Source: Putridiphycobacter sp045110285 (lineage in GTDB: Bacteria; Bacteroidota; Bacteroidia; Flavobacteriales_D; Crocinitomicaceae). From it: 64,000 nt of DNA. The stretch covers positions 1 through 64,000 of the forward strand of contig JBGCGA010000016.1 of the NCBI GenBank assembly GCA_045110285.1, given 5' to 3'. Below, piece by piece: positions 16,965 through 26,320 of this stretch; position 1 is the first letter of the stretch; each line of letters begins with the position of its first letter. Below the pieces are notes generated by a model. That model was given only the letters and a program-made list of their open reading frames with translations, had not been told where the DNA came from and did not search any database. The translations under genes and the position numbers were made by a program.

Positions 16965-17969
16965 TTATGACAATTTATCTGCCAAAATTTTAATTTCAAT
17001 AAATGGCGAAATTCTTTCGTAAACAATGTTGTTAACAGCCTCTAAAATTGGCATATCAACGCCATACTCTTTATTGATTTCAACTAGGCATTTGGTTGCA
17101 AAATATCCTTCAGCAATCATATCCATTTCTAATTGAGCTATTTTAACTGAGTATCCTTTACCTACCATGTATCCAAACGTTCTATTTCTAGAAAACTTAG
17201 AATAGGCGGTTACAAGTAAGTCACCTAAATAAGCTGATGAATTGACATCTCTGTGAATTGGGTTTACTTCGTCAATAAAATTTTCAATTTCTTGAATGGC
17301 ATTAGATATTAAAACAGCTTGAAAATTATCGCCATGTCCAAGTCCAGAGCAGATTCCAGCAGCAATTGCATAAACGTTTTTTAATACCGCAGAGTACTCT
17401 GTTCCAAAAATATCATCCGAAACAGTGGTTTTAATAAAACGATTGGCTAACCGTTCAGCTAAATATTCTGCCATATCTTCGTCTTGGCAAGCTACTGTTA
17501 AATACGACAGTCTTTCAAGTGCCACCTCTTCAGCATGACACGGGCCACAAATGATACCAATATTGTCTTCATCTACTTCCATATATTTTTGAAAGTACTG
17601 GCCAGGTATTTCATTTATTTCTGGAATGATACCTTTTACCGCAGAGAAAATATATTTGTCTTTTAATAAGTGTTTTGGAAAGTGTTCGAACACTTCAAAT
17701 AAATAAGCGGAGGGTGTGGCAATTATAACAATATCTGCTGGTTGGATTAATTCTTTTAAATTACTTCCAACATTAATTCTTTCTAAATCAAACTCAACTG
17801 ATTGAAGATATTTCGGATTATGTCTGTATTTGACAATATGAGCGACAGATGCTTCATTATGCATCCACCAATTAACTGTATCACCTGGTTTGGTTGTTAA
17901 TATTTTAACTAAAGCGGTTGCCCAACTTCCTCCGCCAACTACTACAATTTTCTTTTCTCGAATCTGCAT
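16965..17969 (-). CDS. gpsA: NAD(P)H-dependent glycerol-3-phosphate dehydrogenase
   Basis: About 334 residues when started at the ATG at 17967-17969, which is preceded by GGAAGAGG; an in-frame upstream ATG at 17993 would add eight residues outside the conserved fold. The Rossmann motif is VVVGGGSWATALVKIL, followed by the family motifs GIICGPCHAEEVA, GTEYSAVLKNVYAIAAGICSGLG (catalytic Lys) and SAYLGDLLVTAYSKFSRNRTFG. It reduces dihydroxyacetone phosphate to sn-glycerol 3-phosphate, the precursor of phospholipids. It is a single gene on the minus strand, upstream of but separately promoted from the methionine operon. Confidence 0.95.
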   Translation of the reverse strand: MQIREKKIVVVGGGSWATALVKILTTKPGDTVNWWMHNEASVAHIVKYRHNPKYLQSVEFDLERINVGSNLKELIQPADIVIIATPSAYLFEVFEHFPKHLLKDKYIFSAVKGIIPEINEIPGQYFQKYMEVDEDNIGIICGPCHAEEVALERLSYLTVACQDEDMAEYLAERLANRFIKTTVSDDIFGTEYSAVLKNVYAIAAGICSGLGHGDNFQAVLISNAIQEIENFIDEVNPIHRDVNSSAYLGDLLVTAYSKFSRNRTFGYMVGKGYSVKIAQLEMDMIAEGYFATKCLVEINKEYGVDMPILEAVNNIVYERISPFIEIKILADKLS

Positions 17970-18115
17970 AATCCTCTTCCGCAAATGTAACAATTTATCA
18001 GAATACCCAATTCTTTAAGAGAAAAATCAAGTGCTTTTTAACCTCTGGGAGATGCGCAACCGCTATTTTTGTTTTAATTTTGTGCAAACATTTTTAGAAA
18101 GCAGTTTTATAAGAA

Positions 18116-20482
18116 ATGTCAAAGTTGAAAAATTTAATAATAGTTCTATTTATAGCCTTGCATGGTCAGCTGATTTTCGGGCAAACTGTTACTGGTGTAA
18201 TCAAAGGAATTGTTAGAGATAAAGAAACTTTTCAACCCATTATTGGCGCTAAAATAGAGGTGTTTACAGAATTACAAGATTACACAGCGATCACCAATGT
18301 TGATGGTCTTTTCAAATTCGCAGAAATTCCTGTTGGAAAGCAGAATGTGTATGTTTCGTTTATTGGCTATGAAACCCGAAAATACAGCAATATTGACGTG
18401 AGTAGTAAGGAAGTGGTTTTAGAAGTTGATTTGATAGAAAAGGTTGAGTCTTTAGAAGCAGTTGAGGTGGTTGGCAAAAAGAAGGGTGAGACTGTCAATA
18501 AAATGGTGTCAGTTAGTGCAAGATCTTTTTCAATTGATGAATCAAAGAGATATGCTGGAAGTTTAAATGATGTCTCGCGAATGGCACAAAACTTTGCGGG
18601 AGCAAGGGGAGGGAATGATACAAGAAATGATGTGATTATTAGAGGAAATTCACCAACCGGCGTATTGTATAGAATGGAAGGTGTAGATATTCCTAATCCT
18701 AATCATTTTGCACGTTTTGGCACTACAGGTGGCCCAATTAGTATGCTAAATAACAATGTACTTTCAAATTCTGATTTTTTAACTGGTGCCTTTCCTGCTG
18801 AATACGGGAATGCAACTGCAGGAGTTTTTGATTTGAAATTGAGAAACGGAAATACTGGAAAGCATGAATTTATGTTTCAAATTGGATTTAACGGTGCAGA
18901 ATTATTGGCAGAAGGCCCTTTAAATAAAAAATCGAGAGCTTCCTATTTAGTTAGTTACCGCTTTAATGACTTGACTTTCTTTAATAGAATAGGATTAAGT
19001 ATTGGAACTAATGCCGTACCGACCTATCAAGATCTTACTTTCAAATTAAATTTCCCCCATAAAAAGGGGGTGACTAGTTTGTTTGGTATTGGTGGGCTTA
19101 GCCATATTGATATTTTAGCATCAGAAGCTGATCCGGGTGATGTGTATGCCTTGGATAATAGCAATACCTACTATCAATCTAATGTTGGAATTATTGGCTT
19201 AACGCATAAGCAACGAGTAAGGAAGAAGGCATTTTTTAATTTTTCAAGTGCTCTGCAAACCGGAATAAATAATATATTGAACGATACAGTTGATGTCGAT
19301 TTTAATAATCCGTTTACAACTTATGGTACCAATACTACAATAAGTAAATGGACAAATACGCTTTACTATAATTTTAAAGTGAATACAAAGCATGTTTTAA
19401 AAGCAGGCATCCAGTCCGATTTGTACCTCCTTAACTTATCGGATTCCGTTTATTATAATCTAATTGCAGATTACTTAACATTGCGTAATTTTAAAGGCGA
19501 AACTTTTTTAGTTCAACCATATGTTCAACATCAATGGCGATTGTCAAAAAGGTTTCGAATAAATTCAGGATTGCATTATCAATTGCTTACTTTAAATAAC
19601 CGTCAAATTTTGGAACCAAGAATAGGCGGCTCATTTAATGTGACAGAAAATGATCGACTTTCGTTTGGGTACGGACTGCACAGCCAAATGCAGCCGATAG
19701 AGTTGTACTATTTGGAAAATATTGTAAACGGACAAGCAACATTGCCCAATAAAAATTTAGATTTTTCTAAAAGTCATCACTTTGTTGCAGGCTATCAACG
19801 TTTTTTTAAATGGGGTATCCAAGCAAAAGTGGAAGCTTATTATCAAGCCCTTTATGATATTGTTGTTGAAAAGGAAACGACTGTATTTTCAATGGCAAAC
19901 TATGGGTCAGCATTTGTAGAAGATTATCCGAATAGTGCCGTTAATAATGGAACTGGCAGAAACTACGGATTAGACATAACGGTAGAGAAATTTTTAGACA
20001 AAGGATTTTATTTTTTAGTCACCAGTTCAATTTACAATTCTTTGTACACGCCGAGCGACGGTAATGAATATTCAACAGCATTTAATGGTGGCTATACTTT
20101 TAATGCCTTGGCAGGCTATGCATACGAATTTAAAAAGGCTGATAAAAGTAAGAAAATCCTTACTTTAGATTTTAAGTTTACACGAAACGGAGGCGGGCGT
20201 TACACTCCAATTTTGTTGGAGGAATCGATTCTTGCTGGCAGAGAAATAAGAGATTTTGATAATGCATTTAGTCAGCAATTCCCTGATTATTTTAGAGCTG
20301 ATATTCGGCTTGGTTTTAAAGTGATAGGAAAAAAAATAACACAGGAATGGGCAATCGACATGCAAAATATCACCAATCAAGCAAATATATTTTTTCAACA
20401 GTATAATGAAACTACGCAAGGTATTGCGACAACTTATCAGACCGGCAGACTACCTATTGGGTTGTATAGGTTGTATTTTTAA
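18116..20482 (+). CDS. TonB-dependent outer membrane receptor with carboxypeptidase-like N-terminal domain
   Basis: 788 residues. Signal peptide 1-23 ends LIFGQ. Residues about 27-110 form a CarboxypepD_reg-like beta-sandwich (GIVRDKETFQPIIGAKIEVF ... VSFIGYETRKY). The plug follows at about 125-250 (DVIIRGNSPTGVLYRMEGVDIPNPNHF shortened here to its key RGNSPTG and EGVDIPN). The rest is a 22-strand-type barrel ending in the aromatic C-terminus LYRLYF. Such receptors import nutrients using TonB energy; no SusD partner gene is next to it, so it is not a canonical SusCD locus. Substrate unknown. TAATTTTG at 18075-18082 may be a -7 element, but no TTG lies at the right distance. Confidence 0.92.
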   Translation: MSKLKNLIIVLFIALHGQLIFGQTVTGVIKGIVRDKETFQPIIGAKIEVFTELQDYTAITNVDGLFKFAEIPVGKQNVYVSFIGYETRKYSNIDVSSKEVVLEVDLIEKVESLEAVEVVGKKKGETVNKMVSVSARSFSIDESKRYAGSLNDVSRMAQNFAGARGGNDTRNDVIIRGNSPTGVLYRMEGVDIPNPNHFARFGTTGGPISMLNNNVLSNSDFLTGAFPAEYGNATAGVFDLKLRNGNTGKHEFMFQIGFNGAELLAEGPLNKKSRASYLVSYRFNDLTFFNRIGLSIGTNAVPTYQDLTFKLNFPHKKGVTSLFGIGGLSHIDILASEADPGDVYALDNSNTYYQSNVGIIGLTHKQRVRKKAFFNFSSALQTGINNILNDTVDVDFNNPFTTYGTNTTISKWTNTLYYNFKVNTKHVLKAGIQSDLYLLNLSDSVYYNLIADYLTLRNFKGETFLVQPYVQHQWRLSKRFRINSGLHYQLLTLNNRQILEPRIGGSFNVTENDRLSFGYGLHSQMQPIELYYLENIVNGQATLPNKNLDFSKSHHFVAGYQRFFKWGIQAKVEAYYQALYDIVVEKETTVFSMANYGSAFVEDYPNSAVNNGTGRNYGLDITVEKFLDKGFYFLVTSSIYNSLYTPSDGNEYSTAFNGGYTFNALAGYAYEFKKADKSKKILTLDFKFTRNGGGRYTPILLEESILAGREIRDFDNAFSQQFPDYFRADIRLGFKVIGKKITQEWAIDMQNITNQANIFFQQYNETTQGIATTYQTGRLPIGLYRLYF

Positions 20483-20484
20483 AT

Positions 20485-21282
20485 TTAAAGCAATTTAGCT
20501 TTCAGTTCAATATCTTCACCATAAAACCTAGTTGCCGAGTCCTGGAAACTTTGAGTATAGTCAGAAACAAAAAATGAATTTGAAGCTTTAGATGTTGTAT
20601 TCATTAAGCCTTCCTTTTCAAATATTTCAATCATTTTAAGGGCCAGAATATCTGTTGAATCATATAGTTTCACACGTCCATTAAAATACTCGTTAATTTC
20701 ATCTTTGATTAATACATAATGTGTGCAGCCTAGAATAAGGGCATCAATATTATCAAACTTGGGGTTGCTCAAATAGTTTTCAATTACTGTACTACTAATT
20801 TTATCCTGACTAAATCCTTCTTCAATCATTGGTGCCAAAAGGGGAGTAGGTAGCACTTCCATTTTAATGTCAGGATTTCGCCTATTCATTTTTTCTTGAT
20901 AAACGCCAGATTCTATGGTTGTTTTTGTAGCAATGAGTCCAATTTTTTTGTGGGTTTGACTACTAACTATCGCTTCTATAATAGGGTCAATTACATTAAT
21001 AATTGGGATTTGACCTTTGAATTGGTCTCTTAAATATTCGTAAGAGGTGGCCGAAGCTGTATTGCAAGCAATAACAACTGACTTGCATTGCTTTTCTTCA
21101 ATCAGAAACTGTGTAATATTTTTGACGAATGAGTGAATGAGATTCGGCGATTTATCTCCGTATGGTAGATGGGCAGTATCGCCAAAATAAACAATGGTTT
21201 CATTTGGTAATAATTTAGATACTGCATGAGCAACAGTTAATCCACCAATTCCAGAATCAAATATACCAATGGGCTTATTCAT
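20485..21282 (-). CDS. murI: Glutamate racemase
   Basis: 265 residues, a normal length. GIFDSGIGGLTVA opens the protein; YFGDTAHLPYG follows; the two catalytic cysteines are in IACNTASATSY (near 73) and LGCTHYVLI (near 185). It makes D-glutamate for peptidoglycan in the cytoplasm. It lies downstream of the envelope operon uppS-bamA-ompH-ompH on the same strand, but a strong terminator at 21301-21331 separates it from them, so it is probably transcribed on its own or by read-through. It converges on the TonB receptor gene with a 2-base gap. Confidence 0.95.
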   Translation of the reverse strand: MNKPIGIFDSGIGGLTVAHAVSKLLPNETIVYFGDTAHLPYGDKSPNLIHSFVKNITQFLIEEKQCKSVVIACNTASATSYEYLRDQFKGQIPIINVIDPIIEAIVSSQTHKKIGLIATKTTIESGVYQEKMNRRNPDIKMEVLPTPLLAPMIEEGFSQDKISSTVIENYLSNPKFDNIDALILGCTHYVLIKDEINEYFNGRVKLYDSTDILALKMIEIFEKEGLMNTTSKASNSFFVSDYTQSFQDSATRFYGEDIELKAKLL

Positions 21283-21300
21283 TGCAATAAAGATATAAAA

Positions 21301-21331
21301 AAAGGTGTCAACAAATTATGTTGACACCTTT
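21301..21331 (-). terminator. Strong intrinsic terminator ending the uppS-bamA-ompH operon
   Basis: A perfect 13-base-pair stem (AAAGGTGTCAACA at 21301-21313 with TGTTGACACCTTT at 21319-21331) and a 5-base loop. On the minus strand the stem is followed by a run of T from the A-tract at 21297-21303. It sits 24 bases after the stop codon of the second OmpH gene and just before the murI start. Confidence 0.85.
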
Positions 21332-21354
21332 CAAAATCTTACTTACTGTAATTA

Positions 21355-21876
21355 TTATTTAGCCATTCTAATGGCTTCAAGTCTAATTAATTCTGCTTTC
21401 ACTTCTTTGGTAATATCTAATCCTCCTTCATTGAAAAGCATTGAGCTAACATCAAAAACATAGTTTAATTTGTACTTCATTGAAATAGTTTTTACTGCTT
21501 TTTTGAAGTTTTTTTCAATTGGCTCATACAACCTAGAATTATAGATTTCTAAATCTTTTTGCAATGTTTGTTGCTTTTGCTCCAATATTGCCTGTTGCTC
21601 ATTTAAGTTTTTCTCTTTAATCTCTCTCATTAATGGAGATAGAGAGTCTCTTTTAGCAATATAGATTTCGTAATCTCTTTGCAACATGGTTTGTAATTCT
21701 TGAATGGTTTTTTGTCCGTCATCAATAAATTGCTTCATTTCTTTATCCGCAGCTAATTTTGACGGTATACTATCTGTTACCTTAGAATAGTCTACATGAC
21801 CCATTTTTACATTGGTTTGTGCTATAATATTGCTAATGCTAAAGGTGATGATTAGGGCTAATAATATCTTTTTCAT
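21355..21876 (-). CDS. OmpH/Skp-family periplasmic chaperone (second copy)
   Basis: 173 residues. Signal peptide (residues 1-19, ending NIIAQ), then the OmpH pattern: an N-terminal strand VKMGHVDYSKVTDSIP, a long Lys/Glu/Gln-rich coiled coil (about 40-120) and a C-terminal strand region YKLNYVFDVSSMLFNEGG. Skp-type trimers hold unfolded outer membrane proteins in the periplasm. It follows another OmpH gene and bamA, the usual Bacteroidota arrangement. A 115-base gap separates the two OmpH genes; it has TACTTTTG (minus strand, 21904-21911), which could be a -7 promoter element, and a small hairpin with arms TAGGCA/TGCCTA. Confidence 0.88.
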   Translation of the reverse strand: MKKILLALIITFSISNIIAQTNVKMGHVDYSKVTDSIPSKLAADKEMKQFIDDGQKTIQELQTMLQRDYEIYIAKRDSLSPLMREIKEKNLNEQQAILEQKQQTLQKDLEIYNSRLYEPIEKNFKKAVKTISMKYKLNYVFDVSSMLFNEGGLDITKEVKAELIRLEAIRMAK

Positions 21877-21991
21877 TTTCTTTCTGTTTTAATTAAAGAT
21901 TGCCAAAAGTAATTAATTTATGATACTGAGAGCAGAACTTTAAGTGGATTTATCTTTATTTATATACTAGTAGGCAAATTGCGTGCCTAAA

Positions 21992-22522
21992 TTAATTATC
22001 TTTTACTACAATGTCCATTTTTCTTAGAACTAAATCGCTGATATTGTATTTAGGGTCAGCAAATAAAAGTGTCGATTGGTTGGCCTTATCAAAAACAAAT
22101 GCAAACTTTTTCTCATCAGAAATTTCCTGAATTGCTTCGAAAATTTTGTCTTGAATAGGTTTAATTAGCTCACTGCGCTTTTCGAATAGCATACCGTCAA
22201 TTCCAAAGTACTTTTTCTGCAACTCTTTGGCTTCAGTTTCAAGCTTTAAAATGTTGGCTTGTTTTTCGTTTTTTATCTCCTCAGGTAATAGAATCTCTTC
22301 GGCCTGAAGTGCTATTCTTTTTTTTGAAATTAAATTGTATTTCGATTCAATTTCCTGTTGCCATTTTACGGCATAGTCATCTAATTTTGTTTGCGCTTCG
22401 GCATAGGCCGGAATGTTATCTAAAATGTACTGAGTGTCTACATAAGCATATTTCTGGGCCATTGAAAGATTGGCAACAGAAAAAATGATAATTCCAATTA
22501 GCAATATTTTTTTCATAGTCAT
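21992..22522 (-). CDS. OmpH/Skp-family periplasmic chaperone (first copy)
   Basis: 176 residues from the ATG at 22522 (a second ATG two codons on is also possible). Signal peptide to about residue 22 (NLSMAQ). The mature part starts KYAYVDTQYILDNIPAYAEA, continues with a charged coiled coil (about 45-125) and ends KFAFVFDKANQSTLLFADP, all typical of OmpH. It begins 5 bases after the bamA stop, so the two are co-transcribed; the chaperone supplies outer membrane proteins to BamA. The paralogue next to it suggests a duplication common in this phylum. Confidence 0.9.
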   Translation of the reverse strand: MTMKKILLIGIIIFSVANLSMAQKYAYVDTQYILDNIPAYAEAQTKLDDYAVKWQQEIESKYNLISKKRIALQAEEILLPEEIKNEKQANILKLETEAKELQKKYFGIDGMLFEKRSELIKPIQDKIFEAIQEISDEKKFAFVFDKANQSTLLFADPKYNISDLVLRKMDIVVKDN

Positions 22523-22527
22523 TATTT

Positions 22528-25116
22528 TTATAAATCTCCAAGTGTTACGCCAATGACAGGGAATATTCCAAAAGTGTAACCATTTGCCTTTATACTAGGG
22601 TTTTCACTGGTAGCTCCAACTCTATCCGAACTGAGCTGGTCAAAGCCCCAACCTATATCTACACCAAGCATTCCAAACATTGGTAAAAATACCCTAGCTC
22701 CAACTCCAACTGAACGTTTCACATTAAAAGGGTTAAACGTTTTAAAACTTGTATATGTATTTCCTGCTTCTACAAATGCTAAGCCATAAATTGTTGCACT
22801 TGGGTTTAATGATAATGGGTAACGCAATTCCATACTGTATTTTGCAATTAATGGATCACCTTGTTGTGTACTCAATCCATTTTGAGTTTCGTATCCCCTC
22901 AATGTAATTAGTTCACGGCCATCAAAGTTAACATTACCTTGTAGCCCGTTCCCTCCTAGGTAGAATCTTTGGAATGGCGTATTTCCTTTAGATTTAGAAT
23001 AACCACCCATAAACCCGTAACCGAACTTAGGAACTAAAACTAATTTTTTATCTTTTGAAAGCGGTAGGTACCATTCTCCAGTAAATTTTATTTTAAAATA
23101 TTCAGCATACTTAAACTTTTCTTGGTCTGAAAAATTAGAATAATCGCTAACACCATCAAATCTTGAATACGGTAGTGTTGATTTTGTTAGCAATTTAAAA
23201 TTGGATCCACCTCGAGGATAGATAGGGCTATCAATTGAATTTCGAGAAATAGTAAAATTCAGAGAGATATCATTTGAATAACCAGACCCAAAAATAAACC
23301 TAGATTCCGCATTTAGTAAATCGTAATATGAATAATTTAATTCTGTATAGACTGAAAAGAAATCATCTGGCCACTTCAGCCTAGAACCTAGTCCAACACC
23401 TACAGATGTTACCCCAATTTTTAATTCACTGTCAGACCCTGCTGTTCCTTGGCTAATGTTTGAGTGCGTCATAAAAGTAGTAAAAGAAATAGGTTTTTTT
23501 CCACCTAGCCATGGTTCTGTAAATGAAAAGTTATAGGATTGAAACCCTCTTCCGAATGATTGGCCTCTTATTGATAACCTCTGACCATCACCTGATGGTA
23601 GTGGCGACCATGCTTCTTTTTTGAATATGTTTTTTGTTGAGAAGTTGGTAAATGTTAAACCTAATGTACCAATCAGTCTGCCTGCTCCAAATCCTCCTGA
23701 TAATTCAATTTGATCAGATGATTTTTCAACGACTGTATATTCTACGTCTACTGTTCCGTCGGCAGGATTAGGAATTGGGTTAATTTGAAATTGCTCATTG
23801 TCGAAATAACCAAGTTGAGAAAGCTCTCGCTGAGTTCTAATAATATCAGCTCTACTAAACAAATCTCCTGGTTTTGTTCTGAGTTCTCGTCTAATTACAT
23901 GGTCGTTAGTTTTGGTGTTTCCCATAATTCTAATTTCCCCATATCTGGCCTCTTTGCCCTCGCTAATTCTTAATTCATAATTAATTTTGTTGCCTTCTGA
24001 AATGTTTAATTCTACTGGTGTAATAGTGAAAAATAAATACCCTTTATCCATGTAAATAGAGGTAATGTCACTATTGTCGGCACTTTGATACAATCTTTGC
24101 TCAAGTCTTGATCTGTCATAGATGTCGCCATTCTTTATTCCCAAAATTGTATCTAATACTCCTGATCTATATTTTGTATTTCCAACCCAAGTAATATCAC
24201 CGAAGTAGAATTTGCTGCCTTGGTCTATAAAGATGTCTATACCGATATGTTTTTCGTCAATATCATAAACACTGTCCTTTAAAATACTGGCATCTCTGAG
24301 ACCTATACCGTTGAATTTATCTATAATTGCCCTTTTGTCGCGTTCGTAAGCAGTTCTGTTAAATTTCGATCTTGAGAAAATTCTAAATATGCCTTTTTGT
24401 TTGGTGTCTTTCATTGACTTTCTAATGCCGTTGTCAGACACACCAAATTTTACTAACCTCTTTTTTATTGGTGATTCGTAATGGCTAATGTCAACAGATT
24501 CATTTCCGATTATGTTAATGTGTTCTATTTTTATGCGTTCTCCCTTACTAACTTTAATATCTAAAATTTTGGAGTTTGTAATTAGCGTATCATTCTCTTC
24601 AGTTACTGTCGCAGTAGCTCTTAAATACCCTTTTTCTCGAAAGAAACCACGCACTAATTTTTCTGTGTTTTTAATCAAAGACTCAGTAATAACATCACCT
24701 GATTTTAAATCGACAATTTCTCTAATTTTATCAACTTCACCTTTTCTCAAATTCTGGTCGTATCTCACTCTCGAAAGTTTTGCTCTTCCAGCGAGTTTAA
24801 TGTATAGAAATATTTCTTCATTTAGTTCATCAATATCAGTATATCCAACTTCAACATTGCTAAATAAATTCTGATCCCATAAATTTTTGATGGCTTTACC
24901 AAAATCATCACCAGGCACTTGTACTTCTGTGCCGATAGTTAATCCAGAAATTACTCTAATGGCATCATGGTCATAATTATCTACACCCTGTACCTCGATT
25001 GAGGCAATAGTGTAAGTTTTTGGTGTTAAAAAATTAACAGACGAATTATTAATTTGTCCATTGATACTTAATGTTGAGCAAATAAGTAATGCTAGATATA
25101 TAAGTTTTAACTTCAT
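22528..25116 (-). CDS. bamA: Outer membrane protein assembly factor BamA
   Basis: 862 residues. Signal peptide 1-20. Five POTRA-like modules fill about 35-455 (for example IASIEVQGVDNYDHDAI, NTKYRSGVLDTI, RYGEIRIMGNTKTNDHVIRRE). An Omp85 barrel fills about 460-862, with FTEPWLGGKKPIS, YPRGGSNFKLL, GFMGGYSKSKGNTPFQRFYLGG, and the conserved RGY in ITLRGYETQ. It inserts beta-barrel proteins into the outer membrane. It overlaps uppS by 4 bases upstream and is followed by two ompH genes, so the operon couples lipid-carrier synthesis, barrel assembly and chaperones. Confidence 0.95.
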   Translation of the reverse strand: MKLKLIYLALLICSTLSINGQINNSSVNFLTPKTYTIASIEVQGVDNYDHDAIRVISGLTIGTEVQVPGDDFGKAIKNLWDQNLFSNVEVGYTDIDELNEEIFLYIKLAGRAKLSRVRYDQNLRKGEVDKIREIVDLKSGDVITESLIKNTEKLVRGFFREKGYLRATATVTEENDTLITNSKILDIKVSKGERIKIEHINIIGNESVDISHYESPIKKRLVKFGVSDNGIRKSMKDTKQKGIFRIFSRSKFNRTAYERDKRAIIDKFNGIGLRDASILKDSVYDIDEKHIGIDIFIDQGSKFYFGDITWVGNTKYRSGVLDTILGIKNGDIYDRSRLEQRLYQSADNSDITSIYMDKGYLFFTITPVELNISEGNKINYELRISEGKEARYGEIRIMGNTKTNDHVIRRELRTKPGDLFSRADIIRTQRELSQLGYFDNEQFQINPIPNPADGTVDVEYTVVEKSSDQIELSGGFGAGRLIGTLGLTFTNFSTKNIFKKEAWSPLPSGDGQRLSIRGQSFGRGFQSYNFSFTEPWLGGKKPISFTTFMTHSNISQGTAGSDSELKIGVTSVGVGLGSRLKWPDDFFSVYTELNYSYYDLLNAESRFIFGSGYSNDISLNFTISRNSIDSPIYPRGGSNFKLLTKSTLPYSRFDGVSDYSNFSDQEKFKYAEYFKIKFTGEWYLPLSKDKKLVLVPKFGYGFMGGYSKSKGNTPFQRFYLGGNGLQGNVNFDGRELITLRGYETQNGLSTQQGDPLIAKYSMELRYPLSLNPSATIYGLAFVEAGNTYTSFKTFNPFNVKRSVGVGARVFLPMFGMLGVDIGWGFDQLSSDRVGATSENPSIKANGYTFGIFPVIGVTLGDL

Positions 25117-25859
25117 GCTTTATTTATTTGTTCACTTACTTTACCAAATCGGCGCTCTCTATTTTGATAATCGTGTATGGCTTGGTAAAAGTCCTCTTCT
25201 TGAAAATCTGGCCAATACTTTTCAGAGAAGTACAATTCACTGTAAGCAATTTGCCACAGTAAAAAATTACTCAATCGAATTTCGCCACTGGTTCTAATCA
25301 GCAGTTCTGGATGAGGAATGTTTTTTGTTTCTAAGTGTTGATCTATGGTTTCGTCTGTGATTGAATCCACATCCAAAACGCCAGCTTTATGGGCTTTTGC
25401 TATGGCTTTTACTGCCTCTTTTATTTCTTGTTTGGCACTATAGTTTAACGCAAGAATTAATGTAGTTCCAGTATTGTTTTGTGTTTGTTGTGTAGCTGCA
25501 GATAACCTAAGACCACAATCTCCAGGTAAGGCATGAATATCTCCGATTGTTTGAACAATTACATTGTTTTTATGCAGTTCTTCAATTTCTTTAGTGACAG
25601 TATTGACTAAAAGATCCATCAAACCATCAACTTCATCTTTGGGACGGTTCCAGTTTTCAGTTGAAAAAGCATACAAGGTTAAATATTTCACACCTGCTTC
25701 TGTTGCAGCTGTTAGCACTCTTCTCACAGATTCTACGCCCATTGCATGACCAAAAAGCCTTGTTTGACCCTTTGATTTTGCCCATCTTCCATTTCCATCC
25801 ATTATTATGGCAACGTGTAAAGGAATGTTGGTTTTATGTAATTTTTCTAAGTAATTCAT
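25113..25859 (-). CDS. uppS: Isoprenyl transferase (undecaprenyl diphosphate synthase)
   Basis: 248 residues, normal for the cis-prenyltransferase family. Motifs in order: VAIIMDGNGRWAKSKG (catalytic Asp), GHAMGVESVRRVL, LYAFSTENWNRP, and LLIRTSGEIRLSNFLLWQIAYSEL with the C-terminal FxxxxWPDF. It makes undecaprenyl diphosphate, the lipid carrier for peptidoglycan and polysaccharides, at the inner membrane. First gene of the operon; its stop overlaps the bamA start (ATGA). Confidence 0.95.
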   Translation of the reverse strand: MNYLEKLHKTNIPLHVAIIMDGNGRWAKSKGQTRLFGHAMGVESVRRVLTAATEAGVKYLTLYAFSTENWNRPKDEVDGLMDLLVNTVTKEIEELHKNNVIVQTIGDIHALPGDCGLRLSAATQQTQNNTGTTLILALNYSAKQEIKEAVKAIAKAHKAGVLDVDSITDETIDQHLETKNIPHPELLIRTSGEIRLSNFLLWQIAYSELYFSEKYWPDFQEEDFYQAIHDYQNRERRFGKVSEQINKA

Positions 25860-25966
25860 GTCAGAGACAAGGGCAAATTTGAACTTTTTTTTTGGTTAAA
25901 ACAGTGTTAAAACGTTAATTTTTCCTATTAATTGTTTATTTAGCATAGCGGTATAATAAAGACCTA

Positions 25967-25999
25967 AAAAGGGGCTTGTACAAAATACAATCCCCTTTT
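25967..25999 (-). terminator. Terminator hairpin after atpD-atpC
   Basis: A 14-base-pair stem with one mismatch (AAAAGGGGCTTGTA at 25967-25980 with TACAATCCCCTTTT at 25986-25999) and a 5-base loop. It lies 26 bases downstream of the atpC stop and ends in a short T-run on the minus strand. Confidence 0.75.
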
Positions 26000-26024
26000 A
26001 AAAGAAGTTGTTAGCATGAATATA

Positions 26025-26309
26025 TTATTCAGCTAATACTAAAACTTTGTTTTCACTAACCTCAACAACTCCACCTTTAATAGGGAAAGAGAATTGAGCG
26101 TCAGCACTGAATTCACTATTTAAACGGCCCTTAAAAGATTTGTTTGCTTCTGTATCTTGGTCTACTTTCACATTCCCTTCAGATAAAGCTGAAATTAAAG
26201 GAGAGTGATTATCTAAAATTCCAAAAGACCCATCTAATCCTGGTAAAATTACCTGTGAGATTGTTCCGGTAAATAATACTTCGTCTGGTGTTAAAACTTC
26301 TAAAGTCAT
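26025..26309 (-). CDS. atpC: ATP synthase F1 epsilon subunit
   Basis: 94 residues, with the epsilon-subunit N-terminal beta-sandwich only: MTLEVLTPDEVLFTG, ILPGLDGSFGILDNHSPLISAL and GGVVEVSENKVLVLAE. The C-terminal helical hairpin that longer epsilon subunits use for inhibition is missing, as is usual in Bacteroidota. It forms part of the central stalk of F1. It lies 11 bases after atpD and before a terminator hairpin. Confidence 0.95.
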   Translation of the reverse strand: MTLEVLTPDEVLFTGTISQVILPGLDGSFGILDNHSPLISALSEGNVKVDQDTEANKSFKGRLNSEFSADAQFSFPIKGGVVEVSENKVLVLAE

Positions 26310-26320
26310 TTAACTAAATA

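Noticed and set aside
18116..20482. SusC-type receptor of a polysaccharide utilisation locus
   Set aside because: There is no SusD gene or glycoside hydrolase next to it, and it is shorter than typical SusC proteins.
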